Below are positions 1 to 8,661 of a stretch of 64,000 nt of DNA, one piece after another. The translations under genes and the position numbers were made by a program. A model generated the notes under the pieces. That model made no database searches and was not told where the DNA came from. It was given only the letters and a program-made list of their open reading frames with translations. The stretch comes from Bradyrhizobium betae (lineage in GTDB: Bacteria; Pseudomonadota; Alphaproteobacteria; Rhizobiales; Xanthobacteraceae), in the NCBI RefSeq assembly GCF_004123905.1, contig NZ_MZXW01000017.1, positions 1 through 64,000 of the forward strand. The letters run 5' to 3'. Within the stretch, counting starts at the first letter, position 1, and every line of letters begins with the position of its first letter.

Positions 1-244
1 TCGGCCGGATCTGCTGTACCAGGCGGATCAGATTGCTCGAGTCCGTCATGTCGCCATAATGCATCAGGAACGGCACGTTGCCGACATGCGGGTCCTCGTA
101 GAGGTGATCGACCCGCGCGGTATTGAATGAGGACGAGCGCCGCTTGATGCCGTGCACGACATAGCCGAGCGACAGCAGATATTCGGCCAGATAGGCGCCG
201 TCCTGCCCGGTCACGCCGGTGATGAGAGCGATCCGCTCAGCCAT
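1..244 (-). CDS. gmd: GDP-mannose 4,6-dehydratase, N-terminal part (runs off the window)
   Basis: Only the first 81 codons are present; the gene continues past base 1. The protein begins [19 protein letters not shown], the Rossmann-type TGxxGQDGxYL NAD(P)-binding motif typical of Gmd. It continues with the [18 protein letters not shown] segment that distinguishes Gmd from other short-chain dehydratases. Gmd converts GDP-D-mannose to GDP-4-keto-6-deoxymannose, the precursor of GDP-fucose, GDP-rhamnose or related deoxysugars. Its place at the edge of a polysaccharide locus fits a role in supplying a deoxyhexose. The ATG at 244 is chosen because the family N-terminus starts there. Assignment is firm; which final sugar is made cannot be told because the partner gene is outside the window. 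Confidence 0.93.
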   Translation of the reverse strand, partial: MAERIALITGVTGQDGAYLAEYLLSLGYVVHGIKRRSSSFNTARVDHLYEDPHVGNVPFLMHYGDMTDSSNLIRLVQQIRP

Positions 245-432
245 GGCTCGGGGCCTAGATCCAGTCTGGAAAAGGCGGCCGCCCATGCGAGAAGCCGCCA
301 GCAAAACGAGCCTTTTCTTGGACATATCGTTCAGCCGGGTCAACCCCGAACATCGGTCGAACGAAACCGCCGGCAGCCCCTCCAGCGGGCGCGGAATCGG
401 CTCGCCACGGGCTAGATCATGACGATTTCGCT

Positions 433-846
433 CTACTCGTAGTTGTTGATAGAACCCACGACGATCGGTTGATCGGCTCTGGAGATCGTCACCTGGATCT
501 TGGAAGTTCCTTCGTCGTGGCGATTCTTGCCGACAACCACCAAGGTAAACGTATCCGTGCCGGTAAAATCAGGCTTGGCAAAATAGCGGAAGCCAGGGCC
601 GACCAGAACGACTTCACCAGACTTCGGTTTTGCAGATACGGAGACGTTGTAGATCTGCATCGTCGACCAACGCAGACCCTGGATACAATTTGCGCCGGGA
701 GCGATCGTCATCGACCATTCCATCGTGTCACTCGCAAGCTGGTAAGGCTTGATGTCGCGCATGCAGTTTGGCGTGGCGTGGGCTTCGAACGCCGAGGTCA
801 GCATCATCAACCCAACGATGGATGCGAAGCCGGTGGTGCGTAACAT
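433..846 (-). CDS. Secreted protein with a single Ig/cadherin-like domain, unknown function
   Basis: A 137-residue protein with a clear signal peptide (positive start, hydrophobic core, cut near AHA-TPN). The start at 846 follows a strong GGAGGGA ribosome site; a longer frame to 1053 lacks signal-peptide logic. The mature part has two cysteines and ends in a segment built like a bacterial Ig/cadherin strand set ([20 protein letters not shown]). It is clearly related to the protein at 22799-23218: both have a Cys followed by the hexapeptide QGLRWS, then a GPxFRY motif about 30 residues on. Function unknown; it may bind polysaccharide or an envelope protein. It lies directly upstream of gmd on the same strand. 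Confidence 0.75.
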   Translation of the reverse strand: MLRTTGFASIVGLMMLTSAFEAHATPNCMRDIKPYQLASDTMEWSMTIAPGANCIQGLRWSTMQIYNVSVSAKPKSGEVVLVGPGFRYFAKPDFTGTDTFTLVVVGKNRHDEGTSKIQVTISRADQPIVVGSINNYE

Positions 847-1062
847 ACTGATCTCCCTCCGTGATCGGCCCTGACCTTGCGGGAGGGGGACTGAAAAATT
901 GGTAAGAGCCGGCGGAACCTTCGACGCGATGCTTAAGATCGAGCTAAACGATCGCCTGCAGCAAATGCGACCTGTGAGTTGCGCATCATTTCGCGAGTGG
1001 ATCCCGGCAAGATTCCTGCCCACCAACCTTGACGTCCCGAATTGGGTATCCATCTCGGGTCC

Positions 1063-1323
1063 ATGAGATGCGCCCTACCCGTGCTGTATGCTTGTGCGTG
1101 CTTGGTGTGCGCATGCGGCCAGGCGGCGGCTCAGGGCACTCAACAGCCACCCTACAGCGGGGCTCCCTCCGGTTATGTGGTCGTGCCGGGACCGACCGTT
1201 TCGACCAGACCCCAGAGCACGCCGAACCGGCCAACAAACTACTTTTCGCCGGCAGACCCATCCTTTGTCGGCCCGAACGCCTCGGGCTGTTGCGCTCCCG
1301 TGAGACGGTCTGGCCGACGTTAG
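1063..1323 (+). CDS. Small secreted Pro/Ser-rich protein, unknown function
   Basis: An 86-residue product starting MRCALPVLYACACLVCACG, a signal sequence unusually rich in Cys, with a likely cleavage at AAAQ-GT. The mature part is short and low-complexity (Gln, Pro, Ser, Thr, Gly), with a CC pair near the C-terminus. Of three overlapping frames here, this is the only one with a signal peptide, so it is preferred. An in-frame ATG at 1042 is also possible. No family recognised. Confidence 0.5.
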   Translation: MRCALPVLYACACLVCACGQAAAQGTQQPPYSGAPSGYVVVPGPTVSTRPQSTPNRPTNYFSPADPSFVGPNASGCCAPVRRSGRR

Positions 1324-1406
1324 TTTTTGGCCGATCTATCGTTCAAATCTGCCATCGCCACCTTGCAGGCTGGCGCCTCTTTTGAGACAAGAGGCGTATC
1401 GTTAAT

Positions 1407-1613
1407 GTGGAGTATAGCGTGCTGGGGCTGGTTGTAATTTTGGCAATTGCCGCCTTTTCATTCGCGGCCGGCTACGCAACGAGGGAAATTATCTCGCGCC
1501 GGCGTCGAGAACGATCCCTCAGATTCCGGTCCTATTTGCCGCCAGCCGAATTAAGGCAGCCGCCTGCCTTCCTCATTCGAAATCGTAATCTGGCGTCAAG
1601 ATCAACGCATTGA
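1407..1613 (+). CDS. Small single-span membrane protein
   Basis: A 68-residue protein starting at a GTG. It has one N-terminal membrane helix (LGLVVILAIAAFSFAAGYA), then a very basic cytoplasmic tail (SRRRRERS). The helix-tail junction GYATRE and the following RSYLPP are shared with the 56-residue protein at 44348-44518, where they read GYATRA and RSYSPT. This conservation across two loci is the main evidence that the gene is real. Function unknown. An ATG two bases upstream is in a frame that stops after ten codons, so the GTG is preferred. Confidence 0.6.
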   Translation: MEYSVLGLVVILAIAAFSFAAGYATREIISRRRRERSLRFRSYLPPAELRQPPAFLIRNRNLASRSTH

Positions 1614-1659
1614 CCCGGCCGGCCTGACAGCGGGCTCGCTCACGGGAGAAATGGACTTG

Positions 1660-1890
1660 ATGCTCAGAGTGTCCGGGATCTCCGCTCTCCTGCTGCTGAC
1701 ATGCCCGAGCGAGGTCTGGGCCAGCCCCAGCGCTGAAACCGCCAAGAAATGCATGCACTATTCCTACGTCGCTTTCCCATACAAGCGCCCAGGTGCCGTG
1801 CGCATGAGCGGCGACCGACAAGCCTATTTCAGAGATTGCATGGCCAAGGATGGCGTTGTCCCGGAGCCTGCTCCCGCCAAGGAGCAGTGA
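1660..1890 (+). CDS. Small secreted two-cysteine protein, unknown function
   Basis: A 76-residue protein with a signal peptide (MLRVSGISALLLLTCPSEVWA-SP). The mature region holds AKKC near its start and YFRDCMAKDG near its end. The same plan occurs in the neighbouring convergent gene at 1915-2169: AKTC, a proline-containing spacer, YFNKCVANNG. The two cysteines could form a disulfide in the periplasm. A GGGAGA motif sits one base from the ATG at 1651 but ten from the ATG at 1660, so 1660 is preferred. Function unknown. Confidence 0.6.
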   Translation: MLRVSGISALLLLTCPSEVWASPSAETAKKCMHYSYVAFPYKRPGAVRMSGDRQAYFRDCMAKDGVVPEPAPAKEQ

Positions 1891-1914
1891 CGGCTGGAGG
1901 ACGGCTACGGCCGC

Positions 1915-2169
1915 CTATTTGGCGTCATCATCCATCTTGCCGTTGTTGGCGACGCACTTGTTGAAATAGGAACTTTGGTCGCGTCCGGAGCCCTTGGCAC
2001 TCCCGGCGGCGGGGTTAGCGACTTCGCGGGGTGGAAAGCGCTTGGTTGTAAGCGCTTTGCAAGTCTTGGCCAACTCGGCCGTAATCGCCGACGCCCGCTC
2101 AGGGATTGCCTCGCCCGCAAGGCAAATGACCCCAATTGCGACTGCGCCAACCTTCCATCTGAAAACCAT
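1915..2169 (-). CDS. Small secreted two-cysteine protein, paralogue of 1660-1890
   Basis: An 84-residue protein starting MVFRWKVGAVAIGVICLAG, with a signal peptide cut near ERASA-IT. The mature part has AKTC and YFNKC motifs at the same relative places as the convergent neighbour, plus a Gly/Ala-rich insertion between them. A GGGAGA site lies nine bases before the ATG at 2169; the ATG at 2178 abuts it and is less likely. The stop lies 24 bases from the neighbour's stop, so the two genes converge. Function unknown; membership of a two-Cys family is inferred from the pair. Confidence 0.6.
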   Translation of the reverse strand: MVFRWKVGAVAIGVICLAGEAIPERASAITAELAKTCKALTTKRFPPREVANPAAGSAKGSGRDQSSYFNKCVANNGKMDDDAK

Positions 2170-2414
2170 TGCTTTCATTCTCCCAGGTAACCCGGCCACA
2201 TCCGCCTCCCGAGATCCCTCTTTGAATGGGCCGTCACCGCCATATCATAGCTCGCTGCTCGCGCCAGTAACAGTTCACCCAGGGCAATGCCAAGGGAGCT
2301 CGCCTCCACAAGCAGGTGGTTCTGCAAACCACGATCCGTGGGGTCGAGGAATTTTCACGGCAGCACCAGCGCGCGCGACCATAGGCCGCATCATACGCAG
2401 CGAGATCATTGAGC

Positions 2415-5400
2415 TCAGATGGCCAGGTGCCAACCGGCGTCTGCGTTCATCACGCCAAGCTGCTGGATTACGGTCTGGCTGCCGTTCATCTCCACGGATG
2501 TCAGCGCATGCGTAACGCTATTTTCAAACAGGATAGCCGACCTCTGACCACCATCGACGCTCTGAGAGCCAACGTAGTGATCGTCAGCGCCGAGCGTTCC
2601 AATCGCCGCCGAACTCATGATTTTCGTTCCGTTCATCTGCCAGAGCGCGACGCCATGGGTCGTATCGTTCAGGAACAGCAAGTCTGATTTTCCGTCACCA
2701 TTGAAGTCTCCGACGTCGGCAAAGTGCCAGCCACCCGCGGCGTTCATCACCGCAATCTGCGAGCTAGAGGTAATCTGACTCCCGTTCATCTGCCAGATCG
2801 CAACGCCGTGCGTTTGCCCGTTCAGAAACAGAAGATCGGTTTTTCCGTCCCCATTGAAGTCGCCGGTTTCGACGAAATTCCAGCCGCCCGCAGCATTGAT
2901 TGTTCCGATCGTCGTCTTCGATGCCACCTGGGTGCCGTTCATCTGCCAGACCGCAGCATCGTGCGTGCTGTCATTGATCATCAGCAGGTCCGTCTTGCCA
3001 TCGCCGTTGAAGTCGCCGGTCGACGCGATATGGAAGCCTTGCGCCATCACGCCGATTTGGGGACCTGCGGCGATTTTCGCACCATCCATCTGCCAGACCG
3101 CGACGCCATTGGTGGCGCTGTTGACGAACAGCAGATCGCTCTTTCCATCGCCATTGAAATCGACAATGTCGGCAAAATGCCAACCGCCCGCGGCGTTGAT
3201 CGCCCACACGGTGACGACTGAAGCCGCCTGCGCTCCATTGCTCAACAATTCGGAGACTTCGTGGGTGACATCGTTGATGAAGAGCAGATCCGTATGCCCG
3301 TCTCCATTGAAGTCACCTTTGGCAGCGAAGTCGGACCCCGATGCTCCCGTCACCACCTGCGGATTGCCCTGCGACTGGCCGCCCAGTTGCCATATCGCAG
3401 CCGTATGCGAGCTGTCGTTGAAGAACACGAGGTCGGTGCTGCCGATCTGGACGTTTCCGGCCTGGGCAATGACCTGCGGAGAGGTCTGGCTAATCACGCC
3501 GTCCCCGTTCAAATCCTGGTGGAAGACCGACTCCAGCGATTGCAGCGCCGAGCTCGCGCCCGACACGGTCCCGGTCAGATTGGCGGCGAATGCACCGTTC
3601 GCATCGACGCTCCACACCATATATTGGTCGGAGCCGGCGGCCTTCCAAGCGACATCATAGCCACTTGCGGTCTTCTCCGCCGCAATCGCCGTGAAGGCAC
3701 CGAACTGCCCTGTCTGGACGGCCACGCCTGAGTATTTCAGGAGAAGAGCTGCGCCGCCATCCGACAGATAGTAGTTCGTGCCGCCCGTGGCGAGCGTTGT
3801 CGTTCCGGTCGACTCCATGACCGTGCCGACAATCTGATTCAGCGCATTCGACACACCGCTCGAATTGCCCGCCGTATCAGTTGCAACGGCAGTCAACGTA
3901 TGAATGCCCGCAACGAGCGTGCCGGTGCTGATCACCCACGACCCGTTTGCCGCAGCAACGCCGGTGCCAAGCAGATTGGCGCCGTCATAGAGCCAGACCT
4001 TGGCGCCCGCCTCCGCGCTGCCCGAGACGCTTGTCGAACTGGCCGATACGGACGCGCTCGAGCTGATGACGGGTGCGCCCGGCCCGATGGTATCGACAGT
4101 TACGCTGAGCGCAGCAGGCGTTCCGACGTTCCCAGCGGCATCCGTTTGCTTGATCGTGAAAGAATGCACTCCGTTCGCCAGCGTCGCAGTTGCGAACGTC
4201 CACGCTCCCGTGCCATCGACTGACGCGATTCCGATCTGGTTCGCGCCGTCGAACACCTGGACCTGACGGCCAACCTCGCCGGCTCCCCGCAGCGTGATCT
4301 GATTGGCGTTGGTGATCCCGTCACCCACTACATTGCTGTCGGGCGAGAACGATGTCACCGTGGGTCGCGGCGCCACGGTGTCCACCGTGATGTTGAAGCC
4401 CAGCGACATCGCGCTGACATTGCCCGCCGCATCGGTTGCCCGCGCGGAAAATGAATGCGTGGCGTCCGACAGAGTTGAAGTCGTGTAAGACCAGGAGCCG
4501 TTGGCGCCGGCCACCACCGTTCCGATCAGGATCGCGCCGTCGAAGAGCTTGACGGTGCTGCCCTGCTCAGCCGAACCGTTCAGCGTGACCTGATTGGCAT
4601 TGGTGACGCCATCGCCGGAGATGTAGCTATCCGGCGAAAAGCTCGTGATCGCGGGCGCGACGGGCGCCGTCGTATCCACGATGATGTTGAACGACGAGGA
4701 CATCGCACTGGCGTTACCGCTGCCATCGACCGCTTTTGCGGCAAAGCCATGGCTGCCGTCCGCGAGCGTGGCAGTTGCAAAGCTCCAGGCTCCGGAGCTG
4801 CCCGCGACAGCGGTGCCGAGCTGGCTGCTGCCGTCGAAAATCTGCACCACGGTTCCCGCCGAAGCCGTTCCGCTCAACGTGACGTGATTGACTTTTGTCA
4901 GCCCGTTCGCGAGACCGGCGTTGTCGGACAACGAGGCCGTGATCGTCGGCGCGAGGGGCGCGGCTGCGCCTGCGGTCGCGGCGGCGTCCGCCTTCCCGAC
5001 ACTCAGATCGAGACTGTGAATCGTCAAGGCTCCCGCCCCCGATCCGACTTCGGCTCCGAACTCCAGCGAGGCCAGGTATTCGCTGCTGGAAACCAGTTTG
5101 AGGCTTACGAGTTTTGCCAGGATCGAGGCCACATTGATGTCGCCGGTCGTCGAATCCGTATCGAGAACGACCGCAATATATGGCCGGGTGCCGGCCTGAT
5201 AGTAGATCTTGGCCGAGATAACGCCATCGCTGTAGGTGCCAACCTGGCTTCCGAAGGGAACGAGCCCGCCCTTGTGCAGCCAGATCATCACTTCGTTGGT
5301 GATCGTGCTCGCGTTTCCGTTCGGGCGGCTCGTCAGCCAGAGATCGAAGGCGACATCGAAGCCGGCGAGATTGCCGTGGTATTCGACATCGTATTTGACC

Positions 5401-6365
5401 TCGAGGCTCGAGAGGCTGGAGAGCTGGATTGCGAACGGATTGGCAGGCGAGCTCGACGTGCTGGCATATGGATTGAGGCCGTACGAAATCTCCTGATAGG
5501 CCCTGATGGTGGGATTGGGATCGATGACAACCGGAAACGACCAGGTAAAGGTGGTCTGTTTGGTCAGACCGGCGGCAGCATAGGACGTCGAGACGGAGTA
5601 GTCCGTGCCATAGACCAGGCTTCCCGGATTCCAGACGTTGTTGACGATCGTCCAGCCATTCATGGTCAGCGCCTTGGCTGGACCGACCATCTGGGAGAGT
5701 GCCGTCAGAGACGCCGGAGAGCTGGGCAGCATGCCAAAGTCATATGCGCTCAGGCTCGACAGGCTCACGCTCCGCAGCACGAGGCTCTCGCCATTGGCGA
5801 ATGCGAACTTCACGTCCGCACCATTTTGCGTGGCCAATGCCGCGAGCTGATCGAAGCTGGTGATCCCGTAGCCCTGCAGCTTTATGATGTCGTTGCTCGG
5901 CGCGAAATTGACGATGGCATCGGAGCCATTTCCCGCCTTGACGATGAACAAATCGGCCCCGGCCCCGCCGACCAGGATGTCGTTGCCTGCACCGCCGTCC
6001 AGCGTCGCGCCGACCGAGCCGGCGATGATGATGTTGTTGAGGGCGTTGCCCGTTCCGGAATTGGCGCCGGGCGAATTGAGAATGAGATTTTCGACGTTGG
6101 CGGCGAGCGTCGCCGCCCCCCAATAGTTCACGACGACCGTATCGACACCCTGTCCGGCCTGCTCGACGATGGTCTCACGATTGTCCCAGAGGTAGTAGGT
6201 GTCGTCCCCGAGGCCGCCAATGAGAACATCTCCGCCGGCGCCGCTGAACGCGTCGTTGCCGGACGTCCCGACTTGGGTCTCAACCCCCGACGTATTGATC
6301 GCCCATCGGGTCGTGCTCCCCGATGTCGACAAAGTTATCCCATTCGCAGTGCTGTAGGTCGTCAT
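2415..6365 (-). CDS. Giant secreted RTX protein with GH12-like glycosidase, four Ig-like repeats and FG-GAP repeats
   Basis: A 1316-residue protein without a Sec signal. RTX glycine/aspartate repeats lie at residues 33-57 (GTSGND, GGDVLIGGLGDDTYYL) and 107-143 (LDGGAGNDILVGGAGAD). A GH12-like domain follows at about 225-465, with candidate nucleophile Glu358 in NEVMIWL and candidate acid/base Glu439 in FGAEVGSGAG. The spacing of 81 is close to that of known GH12 enzymes. Four Ig-like repeats ending VDTxAP/VDTIGP come next (about 490-890). Then there is a Trp-rich module with an EF-hand-like DLNGDG, and five DFNGDGxxDLLF FG-GAP/VCBS calcium-binding repeats to the C-terminus. Likely type I secreted and calcium-folded, acting on a beta-glucan-like substrate, perhaps the cell's own EPS. 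The C-terminal HLAI lacks the acidic residue found in the paralogue at 30814-34929. Domain calls are by motif; activity is inferred. Confidence 0.85.
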   Translation of the reverse strand: MTTYSTANGITLSTSGSTTRWAINTSGVETQVGTSGNDAFSGAGGDVLIGGLGDDTYYLWDNRETIVEQAGQGVDTVVVNYWGAATLAANVENLILNSPGANSGTGNALNNIIIAGSVGATLDGGAGNDILVGGAGADLFIVKAGNGSDAIVNFAPSNDIIKLQGYGITSFDQLAALATQNGADVKFAFANGESLVLRSVSLSSLSAYDFGMLPSSPASLTALSQMVGPAKALTMNGWTIVNNVWNPGSLVYGTDYSVSTSYAAAGLTKQTTFTWSFPVVIDPNPTIRAYQEISYGLNPYASTSSSPANPFAIQLSSLSSLEVKYDVEYHGNLAGFDVAFDLWLTSRPNGNASTITNEVMIWLHKGGLVPFGSQVGTYSDGVISAKIYYQAGTRPYIAVVLDTDSTTGDINVASILAKLVSLKLVSSSEYLASLEFGAEVGSGAGALTIHSLDLSVGKADAAATAGAAAPLAPTITASLSDNAGLANGLTKVNHVTLSGTASAGTVVQIFDGSSQLGTAVAGSSGAWSFATATLADGSHGFAAKAVDGSGNASAMSSSFNIIVDTTAPVAPAITSFSPDSYISGDGVTNANQVTLNGSAEQGSTVKLFDGAILIGTVVAGANGSWSYTTSTLSDATHSFSARATDAAGNVSAMSLGFNITVDTVAPRPTVTSFSPDSNVVGDGITNANQITLRGAGEVGRQVQVFDGANQIGIASVDGTGAWTFATATLANGVHSFTIKQTDAAGNVGTPAALSVTVDTIGPGAPVISSSASVSASSTSVSGSAEAGAKVWLYDGANLLGTGVAAANGSWVISTGTLVAGIHTLTAVATDTAGNSSGVSNALNQIVGTVMESTGTTTLATGGTNYYLSDGGAALLLKYSGVAVQTGQFGAFTAIAAEKTASGYDVAWKAAGSDQYMVWSVDANGAFAANLTGTVSGASSALQSLESVFHQDLNGDGVISQTSPQVIAQAGNVQIGSTDLVFFNDSSHTAAIWQLGGQSQGNPQVVTGASGSDFAAKGDFNGDGHTDLLFINDVTHEVSELLSNGAQAASVVTVWAINAAGGWHFADIVDFNGDGKSDLLFVNSATNGVAVWQMDGAKIAAGPQIGVMAQGFHIASTGDFNGDGKTDLLMINDSTHDAAVWQMNGTQVASKTTIGTINAAGGWNFVETGDFNGDGKTDLLFLNGQTHGVAIWQMNGSQITSSSQIAVMNAAGGWHFADVGDFNGDGKSDLLFLNDTTHGVALWQMNGTKIMSSAAIGTLGADDHYVGSQSVDGGQRSAILFENSVTHALTSVEMNGSQTVIQQLGVMNADAGWHLAI

Positions 6366-6576
6366 GCGCCCGTCCCCCTAAGCGCATGAAAACATTCATT
6401 CCCAAATATCCGGGGGCGGGATTGCAGCTAATCGTTCGGACCCGATTGAGACTCTGGTAAGATTTTCAGAAAATGAACATGGATCCCGGAAGGCGTTGAA
6501 GGCCCTTCAACTGCCATATTCCGCAGAGAAGCAAACCTCGCGTGAAAACCAACGCAATTTATGTCCGAGGCAGTCA

Positions 6577-6807
6577 ATGAGAAGCGCAGCGATTATCGTC
6601 TTGTTAGCCCTGTTCGGCTCCGGGCCGAGCGGGGCGGAACAATTGTTCTCGACGCCACTGCGGGATGCGGCGGTCAATCACGATCTAGCGAAGGTGAGAA
6701 AGATGCAGTCAAGCATCTCGCGCCGCGCGCAAGCAGATCCCACTTCTGCGTCCGAGAACCAGGACCTCAACAGCGCGCAAACTCAGCCGCGCACTTCCGT
6801 GCGATAG
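6577..6807 (+). CDS. Small secreted protein, unknown function
   Basis: A 76-residue product with a signal peptide (MRSAAIIVLLALFGSGPSGA-EQ). A short charged/polar tail follows, without cysteines and rich in Ser, Gln and Asn at the end. The ATG at 6577 has a CGAGG ribosome site nearby; a longer in-frame start at 6496 would bury the signal peptide. It is divergent from the giant RTX-GH12 gene and converges with the GH12-like gene at 6821. The segment LRDAAVNHDLAKVRKM resembles the start of an ankyrin repeat, but there is too little to call it. Function unknown. Confidence 0.5.
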   Translation: MRSAAIIVLLALFGSGPSGAEQLFSTPLRDAAVNHDLAKVRKMQSSISRRAQADPTSASENQDLNSAQTQPRTSVR

Positions 6808-6820
6808 CCGGAGACGGCGC

Positions 6821-7606
6821 TCACCGGTAATCTACGGAGACCGCGTTCACCAGGAACGAGCCCGTTCCCTGCGCCGGCTCAACTCCGAGCGAATGGCCAT
6901 TGTAGTACTCCTCGCCGGTCAGGATTCCCTTGGACTTCAGGAAGAGATGCATCGCCTGGAGATCGATCGAGCCCTTGGCAAGATCGGCGTGGGTAACCGG
7001 AATGAACAGGATATCCGGGACCTTCGGCCGTCGATCGATCGCCACCTTCCATTGCACGCCGGCATGCTCGAACGTTCCGATCGGCGTCGCCGTGTTGAAG
7101 TACTTCACCGAATATTCGGGCGTACGGAGAAACACCTCGATTTCAAACAGGCGCGATGTCCAGCCACGAGGAGCCTTGGTGAGAAAGTAATCATAGATGA
7201 CGTCGAAACCGTTGTGTGTCCCGGAAAAGGTTAGATCGTGCGAGACAGACAATTGCTGAATTTCGTTGATCCGCGAGGGCCGAATTTGCCGTTGCGGCAC
7301 GGTGTTGAAATAGTCGCCATAGGCCGCGGCCTGGAGGAAGCCGACGATGAATTTCGGATCACGGATCGGCCAATTCCAGGTGATGGTCGTCCCCACCGGA
7401 AAATTCTCGGGATCCACGGTGAAGCTCTGATCGAAGTCCTTTCCGGCGACGTATTCCCGCTTGTTGAAGGGGTCCATGAATGCCGAAAATGGACCCTTGG
7501 TGAATAATTGATGATCGCCGAAACGGCGCAGTTCAGCCGCGCCGGCCCAATTGACTGTCAGCAGGAAGGCAGAAGCGAGGACGAAAGCTCGCGGGATTAG
7601 ACGCAT
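6821..7606 (-). CDS. Periplasmic/secreted GH12-like protein
   Basis: A 261-residue protein with a signal peptide (LASAFLLTVNWAGA-AE). The start at 7606 follows GAAGGAGC. The fold pattern follows the GH12-like region of the two giant RTX proteins: a TITWNWP strand, the motif NGFDVIYDYFLT (compare AGFDVAFDLWLT), FEIEVFL carrying candidate nucleophile Glu155, and SLGVEPAQGTGSFLV carrying candidate acid/base Glu243. It lacks RTX and Ig modules and is the size of a single GH12 domain. The strand NEVMIWL of the other copies is changed to FEIEVFL, so it may be a diverged enzyme or a binding protein. It probably acts in the periplasm on EPS or another beta-glucan. Membership is inferred from alignment by eye. 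Confidence 0.65.
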   Translation of the reverse strand: MRLIPRAFVLASAFLLTVNWAGAAELRRFGDHQLFTKGPFSAFMDPFNKREYVAGKDFDQSFTVDPENFPVGTTITWNWPIRDPKFIVGFLQAAAYGDYFNTVPQRQIRPSRINEIQQLSVSHDLTFSGTHNGFDVIYDYFLTKAPRGWTSRLFEIEVFLRTPEYSVKYFNTATPIGTFEHAGVQWKVAIDRRPKVPDILFIPVTHADLAKGSIDLQAMHLFLKSKGILTGEEYYNGHSLGVEPAQGTGSFLVNAVSVDYR

Positions 7607-7746
7607 ATCAGCTCCTTCTCGATCCAGGATGTGGAGTCGCGACCGTCGCCCCGACCTCAAAATGTCGGCTCAGCAAGGCAGGTTTACGACCAACTACGAA
7701 TAGTGTCCGCACGCCATTCAGCAGCCGAGATCCATTGAACGGACGG

Positions 7747-8043
7747 CTACTTGTCGCAGCTGCTCTTCCACTGGCAATGCCCGTAGGTGTCACAATCCTT
7801 GATCGGAGCGCATTGCGACCGCCCACCCTCGCCGATGCGCATCGGCGTCTGACGGAGAGTCGTCGAGCACGAACGAGCGGGGCAGATCGGAGCAATGTCA
7901 AACTGACCGCTGCAGATGGCTCGGAAGGCACCATCGACGCATTGGCAAAAGCATCCGGCCCACGCCGCGGATGGCATCGCTCCGAGCGCGATAAAACCGA
8001 TCAGCCAGGCGGTTCTCACCAGACTTCCAATATGAAAATTCAT
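7747..8043 (-). CDS. Cysteine-rich secreted protein, unknown function
   Basis: A 98-residue protein with a signal peptide (VRTAWLIGFIALGAMPSAAWA-GC). The mature domain is cysteine-rich: CFCQCVDG at its start, then further cysteines up to the terminal SSCDK. This suggests a small disulfide-stabilised periplasmic or secreted domain. The ATG at 8043 is preferred because it starts the signal peptide and has GAGG upstream; an in-frame start at 8109 adds a non-hydrophobic leader. No family recognised. Confidence 0.6.
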   Translation of the reverse strand: MNFHIGSLVRTAWLIGFIALGAMPSAAWAGCFCQCVDGAFRAICSGQFDIAPICPARSCSTTLRQTPMRIGEGGRSQCAPIKDCDTYGHCQWKSSCDK

Positions 8044-8189
8044 CCAGAGCCTCAGTGACCTCGTTGCGATGCCCGCCGAATCTTGCACGAAAACGGTCGA
8101 AGGAAGCAAGCCAGCCGTCCTGCTTCCAAAGGTCTCACGACATTACGTTCTCGTGACGAAGATGCGGACATCTTGCCGCGACACAGCGG

Positions 8190-8642
8190 CTAGTTGAAAT
8201 ACTCGCGAAACTCGAACCTGAAATCCTTCGCATCCGGCACGATGCCAAAGATTTCGCGGCGCTTGGTGTAGGCTCCGACGGCGATGTCATTGCACTTGTC
8301 GGTACCCAGATAGCAGGCCCGCAGCTTGACCGGAACGCTGCACGAATTGTTGACGATCAGGACGTGATCGTAGAGCTTCGGATTGACGACCTGCGACTTG
8401 GCCTCCCCGAGCACGTAGACGCAGGGACGGCCCGAGGAATCCATATGCCGCTGCGGCGTCCGGGACGAACCGAACCGCATGGACGATGAGTTGGTATCCA
8501 CGCTGAGGCCAGGCGTCGAGCCGACGACCGAGCCCCCGGTCAGTCCCGGCTTGTCGACCTGTGCAAGCGCCCCATCATGAGCGACCAGCACGGCGACAAG
8601 GCCGATAGCCACCGCAAAAGCGAATGATCGAATCTTCGACAT
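8190..8642 (-). CDS. Secreted protein of unknown function
   Basis: A 150-residue protein beginning MSKIRSFAFAVAIGLVAVLV, with a likely signal-peptide cut at GALA-QV. The mature part has a low-complexity Gly/Ser/Thr stretch, then a compact domain with four cysteines (RPCVYVL, NNSCSV, RACYLG, DKCNDI) that could form two disulfides. A GGAG site precedes the ATG at 8642. It lies 19 bases downstream of the TPR-like gene at 8662-9417, so it is likely cotranscribed with exoP. Function unknown; location suggests an accessory envelope protein of the EPS machinery. Confidence 0.65.
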   Translation of the reverse strand: MSKIRSFAFAVAIGLVAVLVAHDGALAQVDKPGLTGGSVVGSTPGLSVDTNSSSMRFGSSRTPQRHMDSSGRPCVYVLGEAKSQVVNPKLYDHVLIVNNSCSVPVKLRACYLGTDKCNDIAVGAYTKRREIFGIVPDAKDFRFEFREYFN

Positions 8643-8661
8643 TGCCAAACTCCAGCTCGGC

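Noticed and set aside
4749..6389. Long open frame on the plus strand antisense to the RTX-GH12 gene
   Set aside because: High-GC shadow: Arg/Gly/Asp-rich with no motif, while the minus strand has clear domains. The same holds for long antisense frames at 9483-11735 and 48757-52224.
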